Positions 1-6,378 of a DNA stretch of 9,381 nt are shown one piece after another. The stretch spans positions 1 through 9,381 of the forward strand of contig JAILOC010000182.1 of assembly GCA_024691045.1 (NCBI GenBank). Direction: 5' to 3'. The notes under the pieces are model-generated. The model worked only from the letters and a program-made list of their open reading frames with translations, was not told the origin of the DNA and searched no databases. This DNA comes from Lachnospiraceae bacterium. GTDB lineage: Bacteria; Bacillota_A; Clostridia; Lachnospirales; Lachnospiraceae. How positions within the stretch are numbered: position 1 is the stretch's first letter; each line of letters opens with the position of its first letter. A program made the position numbers and the translations under genes.

Positions 1-1056
1 ATCATTCGGGAAGGCGCGCATGTCACACTTTACGGGAGCCTGAATTATCATCAACAGTTCGGGCTTTCTTTTGTATTTGAGAGGGTTTCCGAATCGGGAG
101 AGGGTGCGCGCATGAGAGCGCTCCTTGAACTGAGAAAGGAATTCGAAGAGCTCGGAATGTTCGATGAGATGTACAAAAAAGACATCCCGAGATTCCCGAG
201 GACCATCGGCATTATAACCTCGCTCACCGGGGCTGCGGTAGGTGATGCCGTTACAAATGCGAAGAAAAACGATCCTTACGTTCAGATCATAGTTGCGCCA
301 GCACTTTTGGAAGGAGAGGGCGCCGCGGAAAGTGTTGCGTCCGCCATAGCCGCAATGGACGAGTTATCACCGGATGTGATACTCCTCACAAGAGGCGGCG
401 GATCGAAGGACAGTCTCTGGACCTTCAACGAAAGGATCGTGGCACAGGCGGTATTTGACTGCAGTACACCGATCGTCTCAGCCATAGGTCACGACAGAGA
501 TAAGTCTCTTACGGACGATATAGCGGACCACTACGAATCAACGCCGACCGGTGCCGCACTTTTCCTGACGGAGCAGACGAAGGATCTTCTCGAATTCCTC
601 GGGGATGCACCTGAAGCACTGACGGACCTCATGGAGAGGAATATCAGGGATAAAAAGGCCGCACTGAAGGAATACTATTCTGCGGTAAGGTATTCATCCC
701 CGGAGAACCGTTTGGAACGCAAAAAGAAGGATCTCGAGAGATACCGCATGAGTCTGGACACTTCGATGGAGCAGACGCTCGGCAGAAGGAAAAACACTCT
801 CGAAAAATACTCCGCATCGGTTCCCCATCTGATGGACCTCACGGCAAAGAGGGCATCGGGCAGACTCGATAATTACATCGGAAAGCTGGAGGGGCTCTCA
901 CCGGTAGGAAGACTTAAGAGCGGCTTTTCATACGCATCCGATGAAAGCGGCAAAAACATCAGGTCGGTATCGGGAGTAAAGCCCGGTGACCGGTTGAACA
1001 TACGAGTCCTGGACGGCGAGATACATTCGACCGTAACCGGAACGGACAGTGTATAA
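1..1056 (+). CDS. xseA: Exodeoxyribonuclease VII large subunit, 5'-truncated by window edge
   Basis: Large, catalytic subunit of exonuclease VII, which with XseB degrades single-stranded DNA from both ends to short oligonucleotides in the cytoplasm, in mismatch and damage repair. The frame is open from base 1, so the gene begins upstream. The ATG at 112 is internal, because the codons before it encode the end of the N-terminal OB-fold (a VTLYGSLNYHQQFG-like strand, then GEGARMRALLEL). 351 residues are visible against about 450 in full-length relatives, so roughly 90-100 are missing. Visible family motifs are PRTIGIITSLTGAAVGD after the OB fold, RGGGSKDSLWTFNER at visible residues 131-145, and PIVSAIGHDRDKSLTDDIAD around residues 158-177 with His164. 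These are followed by a long charged helical region (about 190-310) and a C-terminal segment with GRLKSGFSY. The stop (TAA, 1054-1056) lies 11 bases before xseB, as expected for co-expressed subunits. No frameshift is seen. Confidence 0.96.
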   Translation: MIREGAHVTLYGSLNYHQQFGLSFVFERVSESGEGARMRALLELRKEFEELGMFDEMYKKDIPRFPRTIGIITSLTGAAVGDAVTNAKKNDPYVQIIVAPALLEGEGAAESVASAIAAMDELSPDVILLTRGGGSKDSLWTFNERIVAQAVFDCSTPIVSAIGHDRDKSLTDDIADHYESTPTGAALFLTEQTKDLLEFLGDAPEALTDLMERNIRDKKAALKEYYSAVRYSSPENRLERKKKDLERYRMSLDTSMEQTLGRRKNTLEKYSASVPHLMDLTAKRASGRLDNYIGKLEGLSPVGRLKSGFSYASDESGKNIRSVSGVKPGDRLNIRVLDGEIHSTVTGTDSV

Positions 1057-1067
1057 GGGGTTAAGTA

Positions 1068-1307
1068 ATGGCGACAAAAGCAAAGACCGCACCCGAAGCG
1101 GCAGAAAAAGAAAACACACTCGAAGAAAATTTCGAACTGCTGGAGGAAGTTACATCCAGACTGCAGTCCGATGATCTGCCTCTTGAAGAGGCATTCGAGA
1201 ATTATAAGAAGGGAATGGATCTTATCAGGAAGTGTTCATCCCAGATCGATATGGTCGAGAAAGAAGTATTAAAGCTCGGCTCCGATATGGGACTTGAAAA
1301 GATCTGA
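1068..1307 (+). CDS. xseB: Exodeoxyribonuclease VII small subunit
   Basis: Small subunit of exonuclease VII; several copies bind the helical C-terminal part of XseA and are needed for activity. The 79-residue product matches the short family in length and in its core: NFELLEEVTSRLQSDDLPLEEAFENYKKGM at about residues 21-50, which is the usual 'LE..v.rLe.gdlpLEea...ye.Gm' pattern, then a second helix to residue 70. The first 15-18 residues (Ala/Lys/Glu-rich) are a little longer than in many homologues. The ATG at 1068 is preceded by AAGGGG at 1055-1060, 7 bases away, partly inside the xseA stop codon. An 18-base gap separates the gene from ispA. Function is inferred from the core pattern and the position directly after xseA. 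Confidence 0.95.
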   Translation: MATKAKTAPEAAEKENTLEENFELLEEVTSRLQSDDLPLEEAFENYKKGMDLIRKCSSQIDMVEKEVLKLGSDMGLEKI

Positions 1308-1312
1308 AACAA

Positions 1313-1328
1313 AAGGGCGGGAGAATTG
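1313..1328 (+). promoter_or_regulatory. Ribosome binding site and TTG start of ispA
   Basis: AAGGGCGGGAGAA precedes TTG at 1326-1328. Two overlapping purine runs are present: AAGGG at 1313-1317 with 8 bases to the start, and GGGAG at 1319-1323 with only 2. The first gives a workable spacing and supports the TTG. The site is less ideal than those before nadK, argR and recN, so initiation here may be modest. This is inferred from sequence only. Confidence 0.55.
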
Positions 1329-2276
1329 GACAGAAAGCAATTTGTAGCAGAACTCAAAAAACAGACTGAGATCGCAGAAAAGATCGTAATGAAATATCTG
1401 CCGGATCCGGAGGACAGGTTCCAGCATTCGGTGATGGAAGCAATGAACTATTCGGTAACCGTCGGAGGAAAGAGATTAAGACCTCTTCTCATCCGTGAAA
1501 CCTACCGTATGTTCAGGGGACAGGAGGATTTCGTAGAGCCCTTTATGGCGGCCATCGAGATGATACATACGTATTCGCTGGTGCACGATGATCTTCCGTG
1601 TCTCGATAACGATACTCTCAGAAGAGGGTGTGATACCACCTGGAAAAAGTACGGCGAAGCAATGGCACTTCTTGCCGGAGACGGTCTTCTTAACTATGCG
1701 TACGAAACTGCACTGAGGAGCTTCGAACTCATCGAAAAAGAAGAAAGTGCATTTGAGGTAAGTCCCGAGACTGAAGTTTCGAGATATCAGTCATGCGCAA
1801 AGGCCCTGAGGATACTTGCCGAAAAGGCGGGAATCTACGGGATGGTAGGCGGACAATGCCTTGATGTGGAGGCTGAAAAGCAGAGCCTTAACCTCACGGA
1901 GGAAGAACTTTTATTCATTCACGAACACAAGACCGCGGCACTTATACAGGCGTGCTTCATGATAGGCGGCGTGCTTGCGGGAGCGGGCAAAAGACAGATA
2001 GAAAGACTGGAAAAGATCGGATATAACGTCGGTGTCGCATTCCAGATCAGGGACGATCTTCTCGATGTTATCGGCGATACCGAAACACTCGGCAAAAATG
2101 TCGGATCCGATGCAAAAGACGGAAAGCAGACCTACGTTACGCTTCACGGCATCGAACAGTCGGAAAGCGATGAAAAGAAACTGACTGAGGAAGCTCTTAC
2201 ACTTCTCGAGGGACTTCCCGGCAATCACGAATTTATGGAGGAGCTTATTCTTTCACTCCTCGGAAGACGCAAGTAA
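1326..2276 (+). CDS. ispA: Farnesyl diphosphate synthase-type polyprenyl synthetase
   Basis: Soluble all-trans prenyl diphosphate synthase that condenses IPP with DMAPP and then GPP. Head motifs are GGKRLRP at residues 47-53, the first Asp-rich motif DDLPCLD at 88-94 (DDxxxxD) followed by LRRG, GMVGGQ at 172-177, the KT pair at 202-203, and the second motif FQIRDDLLD at 239-247 (DDxxD). The residue five before the first motif is Tyr83. Together with the two-residue-longer motif this is the usual signature of bacterial C15 (farnesyl) enzymes, so FPP is the likely product (inferred, not proven). The start is TTG at 1326. The next in-frame ATG, at 1389, would cut into the N-terminal helix, and the reading from TTG gives a normal N terminus. 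The protein is 316 residues, slightly long; a charged stretch at about 137-156 between helices accounts for most of the excess. The stop overlaps the dxs ATG by one base (TAATG). Confidence 0.93.
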   Translation: MDRKQFVAELKKQTEIAEKIVMKYLPDPEDRFQHSVMEAMNYSVTVGGKRLRPLLIRETYRMFRGQEDFVEPFMAAIEMIHTYSLVHDDLPCLDNDTLRRGCDTTWKKYGEAMALLAGDGLLNYAYETALRSFELIEKEESAFEVSPETEVSRYQSCAKALRILAEKAGIYGMVGGQCLDVEAEKQSLNLTEEELLFIHEHKTAALIQACFMIGGVLAGAGKRQIERLEKIGYNVGVAFQIRDDLLDVIGDTETLGKNVGSDAKDGKQTYVTLHGIEQSESDEKKLTEEALTLLEGLPGNHEFMEELILSLLGRRK

Positions 2277-4144
2277 TGATCTTAGAAAACATTAACGGTA
2301 CCGGTGATATAAAAAACATAGAAGAAGAACAGCTCGGGACGCTCGCATCGGAGATCAGGGAATTTCTGATAGACAAGGTTTCCAAGACCGGCGGACATCT
2401 CGGAGCCAATCTCGGTGTTGTCGAACTTACTATGGCACTTCACCTTGAACTCGATCTTCCCAAGGATAAGATCATCTGGGATGTGGGACATCAGGCTTAT
2501 ACCCACAAGATCCTTACGGGCAGAAAAGAAGGCTTCGATAACCTGCGAAAGTACGGCGGGATGAGCGGCTTCCCCAAGGCGTGCGAAAGTGACTGCGACA
2601 CATTCGATACCGGTCACAGCTCCACGTCCATTTCCGCGGGTCTCGGAATGGTCTGTGCAAGGGATTTAAGAGGCGGGGACGAAACCATCGTTTCCGTTAT
2701 CGGTGACGGATCCCTTACGGGCGGCCTTGCATTCGAAGCTCTCAACAATGCAGGACGAACCGATTCCAATTTCATAATCATTCTGAACGACAACAATATG
2801 TCCATTTCGGAAAACGTCGGCGGCATTCCGAAATATCTCAATTCGATACGTACATCAAACGGTTATCTCGGACTTAAAGCGAGCGTCTACAAGAGCATCA
2901 TAGACAAGCCCTACGGTGCGGAGATAGTAGGCAAGATAAGACGTGCCAAGAACAGCTTCAAATCACTGATGGTTCCCGCGGGAATGCTCTTCGAGGAAAT
3001 GGGTATCGTATACCTCGGCCCCGTTGACGGACATAATATCAAGGCGATGAGAAATGCCATCAGGGAAGCGAAGAGATTCAAGAGATGTGTTCTCATTCAC
3101 GTTCTGACCAAGAAGGGAAAGGGCTTTGCACCTGCGGAGAAGCATCCCGCAAGATTTCACGGAACGGAGCCTTTCGACGTAACAAACGGTGTGCCTCTTC
3201 ATCCCAGGACCGTTGCGGGCTGGACGGATATCTTCTCAACAGTTATGTGCAAGCTCGGCGAAAAGGATGAGAAGATAGTTGCCATAACCGCTGCCATGGC
3301 CGAAGGCTGCGGACTCAAGAGATTCAGGAATAAATACCCCGACAGATTCTTCGATGTGGGAATCGCAGAGCAGCATGCGGTGACATTTGCCGCAGGACTT
3401 GCAAAGGGCGGATATAAGCCTGTAGTCGCGGTGTATTCGTCATTCCTTCAAAGAGCCTACGATCAGGTTGTGGAGGATGTGTGTCTCCAGAATCTTCCCG
3501 TCGTATTTGCGATAGACAGGGCGGGACTTGTGGGTGCCGACGGTGAGACGCATCAGGGAGTGTTCGATCTTTCGTATCTTTCACAGATACCCGGAATGGT
3601 CGTCTGTTCTCCCAAGAATAAATGGGAACTATCGGATATGCTCAAGTTTGCCGTGTCCTACGGCAGACCCGTTGCGGTCAGATATCCGAGAGGATGTGCA
3701 TATACGGGACTTCAGGAATACAGGGAGCCCATTGAACTCGGAAAGAGCGAATGGATCTATAAAGAGGACGGAGTATGCATACTGGCTCTCGGCGGCATGA
3801 TGGAAACCGCGGAGAAAGCCAGAGATATCCTCAAGGCGGAAGGAACTCATGTAAGCCTCGTCAATGCAAGATTCGTAAAGCCTGTCGATAAGGATATGAT
3901 CGTTGAATGTGCAAGGACTCATTCGCTTATCGTCACGTTGGAAGACAATGTACTGATCGGCGGCTTCGGATCACAGGTACTTGAATGCCTCGCAGCCGAG
4001 GGAATAGAAAAAGAAGTACTCTGTCTCGGAATACCCGACAGATTCATACATCAGGGAAGCGTCGATAAGCTCCGCGAAGAACTCGGACTTGATCCGGACG
4101 GAGTGGCAGCGTCGATCAGATCGAAGCTTTCCATGGGACTGTGA
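2276..4144 (+). CDS. dxs: 1-deoxy-D-xylulose-5-phosphate synthase
   Basis: Thiamine-diphosphate enzyme that condenses pyruvate with glyceraldehyde 3-phosphate to give DXP, the entry step of the MEP isoprenoid pathway and a precursor for thiamine and pyridoxal. The 622 residues equal the usual family length. Domains in order: N-terminal ThDP domain with KTGGHLGANLGVVEL (37-51), WDVGHQAY (68-75, His72), GFPK, GHSSTSIS (113-120, His114), and the ThDP/Mg motif GDGS (143-146) completed by ILNDNN (169-174); a middle pyrimidine-binding domain with FDVGIAEQHAV, whose proton-relay Glu is residue 365, then AVYSSFLQRAYDQ and DRAGLVGADGETHQG; and a C-terminal transketolase domain with LEDNVLIGGFGSQ and DRFIHQGSVDKLREELGLD. 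All expected catalytic residues seem present. The ATG overlaps the ispA stop by one base, and GGAAG at 2262-2266 may serve as SD. Sitting beside ispA, it supplies precursors to the same pathway. tlyA starts one base after its stop. Confidence 0.98.
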   Translation: MILENINGTGDIKNIEEEQLGTLASEIREFLIDKVSKTGGHLGANLGVVELTMALHLELDLPKDKIIWDVGHQAYTHKILTGRKEGFDNLRKYGGMSGFPKACESDCDTFDTGHSSTSISAGLGMVCARDLRGGDETIVSVIGDGSLTGGLAFEALNNAGRTDSNFIIILNDNNMSISENVGGIPKYLNSIRTSNGYLGLKASVYKSIIDKPYGAEIVGKIRRAKNSFKSLMVPAGMLFEEMGIVYLGPVDGHNIKAMRNAIREAKRFKRCVLIHVLTKKGKGFAPAEKHPARFHGTEPFDVTNGVPLHPRTVAGWTDIFSTVMCKLGEKDEKIVAITAAMAEGCGLKRFRNKYPDRFFDVGIAEQHAVTFAAGLAKGGYKPVVAVYSSFLQRAYDQVVEDVCLQNLPVVFAIDRAGLVGADGETHQGVFDLSYLSQIPGMVVCSPKNKWELSDMLKFAVSYGRPVAVRYPRGCAYTGLQEYREPIELGKSEWIYKEDGVCILALGGMMETAEKARDILKAEGTHVSLVNARFVKPVDKDMIVECARTHSLIVTLEDNVLIGGFGSQVLECLAAEGIEKEVLCLGIPDRFIHQGSVDKLREELGLDPDGVAASIRSKLSMGL

Positions 4145-4145
4145 T

Positions 4146-5036
4146 ATGAAAGAAAGACTTGATCTGATCCTTACGGAAAAAGGACTGGCTCCTTCCAGGG
4201 AAAAAGCGAAAGCCCTCATCATGGCCGGCGAGGTTTATGTCGACGGTGAGAAAGAGGATAAGCCCGGAACCTCCTTTGATCCCGAAAAAGTTAATATCGA
4301 GGTCAGATCCAGACAGCTTAAATATGTGAGCCGCGGCGGCTTCAAGCTTGAGAAGGCAATGCAGGTCTGGGGATTTGATCTTACGGATAAGGTCTGTATG
4401 GATATCGGTTCATCGACCGGCGGGTTTACGGACTGCATGCTCCAAAACGGTGCATCCAAGGTTTATTCCGTCGATGTCGGAAGAGGACAGCTCGACTGGA
4501 AGCTCAGAAATGATGACAGGGTTGTCGTTATGGAGCAGACCAATTTCAGGTTTCTTACTCCGGACGATATTCCTGAAAAAATAGATTTCGCCAGTGTGGA
4601 TGTATCATTCATCTCACTCGACAAGATCCTGATCCCTGCAAGAAATCTTCTGAAGGACGGAGGAAGGATCGTTGCCCTTATCAAGCCGCAGTTTGAAGCA
4701 GGCAAGGGTAAGGTGGGAAAGAACGGTGTCGTAAGGGACATATCCGTTCACGAAGAAGTCATAGCCCGTACGATAAGCTTTGCCGACTATGTGGGATTTG
4801 AAGTTCTCGGAATTGACTTTTCACCGATAAAGGGACCCGAAGGAAATATCGAATATCTGATGAACCTTGTAAAGAAGGATTCGGTTCCCGGAGAGATCCT
4901 GTCGATGAATGAAAAAGAGGCCATTGAAAGCTTTGAAACTGCAAACAGTGAGGGAAGAGTTCTTGCATCCGCTGAAGAATGGAAGAGCAGGATCTCGCTC
5001 CTTGCGGGTATGTCACATACGGAGCTTGCAAAATGA
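4146..5036 (+). CDS. tlyA: TlyA family rRNA 2'-O-methyltransferase (S4 + FtsJ-like)
   Basis: SAM-dependent RNA methyltransferase. Characterised TlyA proteins methylate 2'-OH groups of rRNA (C1409 of 16S, and in some species C1920 of 23S), which affects capreomycin sensitivity; the older 'hemolysin' label is disputed. Residues 1-60 form an S4 RNA-binding domain (MKERLDLILTEKGLAPSREK, AKALIMAGEVYVDGE). After the RGGFKLEKAM linker the Rossmann-like fold has SAM motif I at 85-96 (MDIGSSTGGFTD), VYSVDVGRGQLDWKL, and a tetrad consistent with 2'-O-methyltransferases: Lys67, Asp152 (SVDVSFISL), Lys180 (LIKPQFEAGKGKVGKNGVV) and Glu236 (GNIEYL). The ATG at 4146 was chosen because the S4 domain begins there. 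The frame is open upstream to 4089, but that part overlaps dxs. The 296-residue product carries about 50 residues after the usual end (GNIEYLMNLVKK). The stop overlaps nadK by four bases (ATGA). Confidence 0.94.
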   Translation: MKERLDLILTEKGLAPSREKAKALIMAGEVYVDGEKEDKPGTSFDPEKVNIEVRSRQLKYVSRGGFKLEKAMQVWGFDLTDKVCMDIGSSTGGFTDCMLQNGASKVYSVDVGRGQLDWKLRNDDRVVVMEQTNFRFLTPDDIPEKIDFASVDVSFISLDKILIPARNLLKDGGRIVALIKPQFEAGKGKVGKNGVVRDISVHEEVIARTISFADYVGFEVLGIDFSPIKGPEGNIEYLMNLVKKDSVPGEILSMNEKEAIESFETANSEGRVLASAEEWKSRISLLAGMSHTELAK

Positions 5037-5884
5037 AAAGAGTTCTGATCTACACAAACCAATTTAAGGATCCGAATGGCAAGATCACCAAGAGGGTTTC
5101 CGGCTTTTTTGATTCCAAGGGTGTTGCGTATGACGTTATCATCTCGGACAAAAAGAGAACGGAGGATTATGAAGCCGAGATAGACCATCCCGGCTATGAC
5201 TGTATTCTCGTTCTCGGCGGAGACGGCACTGTGCTTCAGGCTGCCAGGGAAGCATGGAAGCTTGATGTTCCCATTGTAGGTGTTAATCTCGGAAGACTCG
5301 GGTTCCTTACGGAGATTGAACCCGATAAGCTTGAAGACAGCCTTAACCGTATTTATATGGGAGACTTCCTTACGCAAAAGAGGATGATGCTCCGCGGGGA
5401 GATCATAAGAAAAAACGGTGAAGTATTCAGCGGCCGTTCACTCAATGATATCGTTATCACACGTTTCGGCGGGATGAACATGGTCAATCTTCACGTATAC
5501 ATTAACGGACAGTTCCTGCATGAGTACAAGGGCGATGGGATCATCATCACGACTCCCACCGGATCATCGGGATATAACCTTTCCGCAGGCGGACCCATCG
5601 TCGAGCACAATGCGGAGGTAATGGTACTTACATCTATCTGTTCACATTCGCTCAACCGAGCATCACTTATTCTTTCTTCGGATGATTGCATAGAGGTAAG
5701 AGTTCCCGAGGAGGGAATGTGGGCCGAAAGACAGATCGAGTTTTCTTTTGACGGACAGGTCAGGACGCTGTTACAAAAGGGCGATGTCATCAAGATCAGA
5801 AAATCCGAGAAGTCAACAGAATTCATCATACTCAACAACCTGAGCTTCCTTGAGAATCTCCATAACAAGCTGGGGGATGAATAA
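5033..5884 (+). CDS. nadK: NAD kinase (ATP/polyphosphate-NAD kinase)
   Basis: Phosphorylates the adenosine ribose 2'-OH of NAD to make NADP, in the cytoplasm. 283 residues, normal for the family. Visible motifs are YDCILVLGGDGTVLQAAR with the diagnostic GGDGT at 62-66, the VNLGRLGFLTEI block at 84-95, the SLNDIVI block with Asn138-Asp139, GDGIIITTPTGSSGYNLSAGGP at 167-188 (dinucleotide/phosphate binding), and ICSHSLNRASLIL at 202-214. The start at 5033 overlaps the tlyA stop (ATGA) and has GGAG at 5021-5024, 8 bases upstream. The frame is open further upstream to 4979, but that part lies inside tlyA and does not resemble NadK. The last 20 residues include a hydrophobic segment, EFIILNNLSFLENLHNK. 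The stop TAA shares its last A with the argR ATG. NADPH is the reductant of the next MEP step after Dxs, which may explain the linkage (inference). Confidence 0.97.
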   Translation: MKRVLIYTNQFKDPNGKITKRVSGFFDSKGVAYDVIISDKKRTEDYEAEIDHPGYDCILVLGGDGTVLQAAREAWKLDVPIVGVNLGRLGFLTEIEPDKLEDSLNRIYMGDFLTQKRMMLRGEIIRKNGEVFSGRSLNDIVITRFGGMNMVNLHVYINGQFLHEYKGDGIIITTPTGSSGYNLSAGGPIVEHNAEVMVLTSICSHSLNRASLILSSDDCIEVRVPEEGMWAERQIEFSFDGQVRTLLQKGDVIKIRKSEKSTEFIILNNLSFLENLHNKLGDE

Positions 5885-6342
5885 TGCTTAAAAAGGATGC
5901 CAGACAGAGAGCAATATTAGGCCTCATCGAAAAGAACGACATAGCAACTCAGGAAGAGCTCTGTGAGCTTCTTGAGAAGGAAGGCTTCAAGGCCACACAG
6001 GCAACTGTCAGCAGGGACATCCGTGAACTGTCCCTTTCCAAAATGCCTTCCGAAAAAAACGGTCTCAAATATGTACGTATCATGGCAGGCTCCGGTGCGA
6101 TGGAGGAGAAATACTCCAGAGTGCTCAGGGACGGATTTGTCGCAATGGACAAGGCTGAAAGAATTCTTGTCCTGAGAACCGTTGCGGGAATGGCTATGGC
6201 TGTCGCGGCAGCGATAGATGCCATGCATCTCGAGGAGGTTTCGGGATGTATAGCCGGAGACGATACCGTAATGATCGCAGTACGCTATGCCGATAAAGCT
6301 GACGAACTCATGACTAAGATCAAGGATATCGTGAATCCCTGA
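5884..6342 (+). CDS. argR: Arginine repressor ArgR/AhrC
   Basis: Hexameric, arginine-sensing transcription factor that represses arginine biosynthesis and in some species activates catabolism. The 152-residue length is typical. The N-terminal winged helix-turn-helix spans about 1-70 with the hallmark ATQATVSRDIRELSLSKM at 37-54 (Ser-Arg recognition helix). A short linker leads to the C-terminal oligomerisation and arginine-binding domain, with VLRTVAGMAMAVAAAIDA at 96-113 and GCIAGDDTVMIAV at 121-133. The GDD at 125-127 is the arginine-contacting pair of the family. The start overlaps the nadK stop by one base and has a strong SD, GGGGG at 5872-5876, 7 bases away. No arg genes are in the window, so it must act elsewhere; argR next to recN is a common Firmicutes arrangement. 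I saw no convincing ARG box in the gaps here, so autoregulation is not supported by this sequence. Confidence 0.96.
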   Translation: MLKKDARQRAILGLIEKNDIATQEELCELLEKEGFKATQATVSRDIRELSLSKMPSEKNGLKYVRIMAGSGAMEEKYSRVLRDGFVAMDKAERILVLRTVAGMAMAVAAAIDAMHLEEVSGCIAGDDTVMIAVRYADKADELMTKIKDIVNP

Positions 6343-6351
6343 TACCTTCGA

Positions 6352-6370
6352 CCGCCCGCTTACAAGGCGG
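6352..6370 (+). promoter_or_regulatory. Short inverted repeat overlapping the recN ribosome binding site
   Basis: CCGCC (6352-6356) and GGCGG (6366-6370) are perfect 5-bp arms around a 9-base loop in the argR-recN gap. The right arm includes the first two G of the recN SD (GGAGG, 6369-6373). A folded RNA would therefore partly mask the ribosome site. There is no T run after it, so it is not an intrinsic terminator. A 5-bp stem with a 9-base loop can arise by chance, so a regulatory role is only a suggestion. Confidence 0.3.
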
Positions 6371-6378
6371 AGGAACAA

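Noticed and set aside
112..1056. ATG at 112 as the real start of xseA
   Set aside because: The frame is open to base 1 and the upstream codons encode the end of the XseA OB-fold, so the gene is cut by the window edge.
4089..4145. Longer N terminus for TlyA starting at 4089
   Set aside because: It lies inside dxs in another frame, and the S4 domain begins exactly at the ATG at 4146.
4979..5032. Longer N terminus for NadK starting at 4979
   Set aside because: It overlaps tlyA, has no NadK-like sequence, and the ATG at 5033 has a well-placed GGAG.
4787..5377. 196-codon open frame on the minus strand
   Set aside because: It is antisense to tlyA and nadK, whose motifs are clear. The product resembles no family and has the composition of a shadow frame.
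6343..6378. Intrinsic terminator between argR and recN
   Set aside because: The short GC stem is not followed by a T run, and it overlaps the recN SD.
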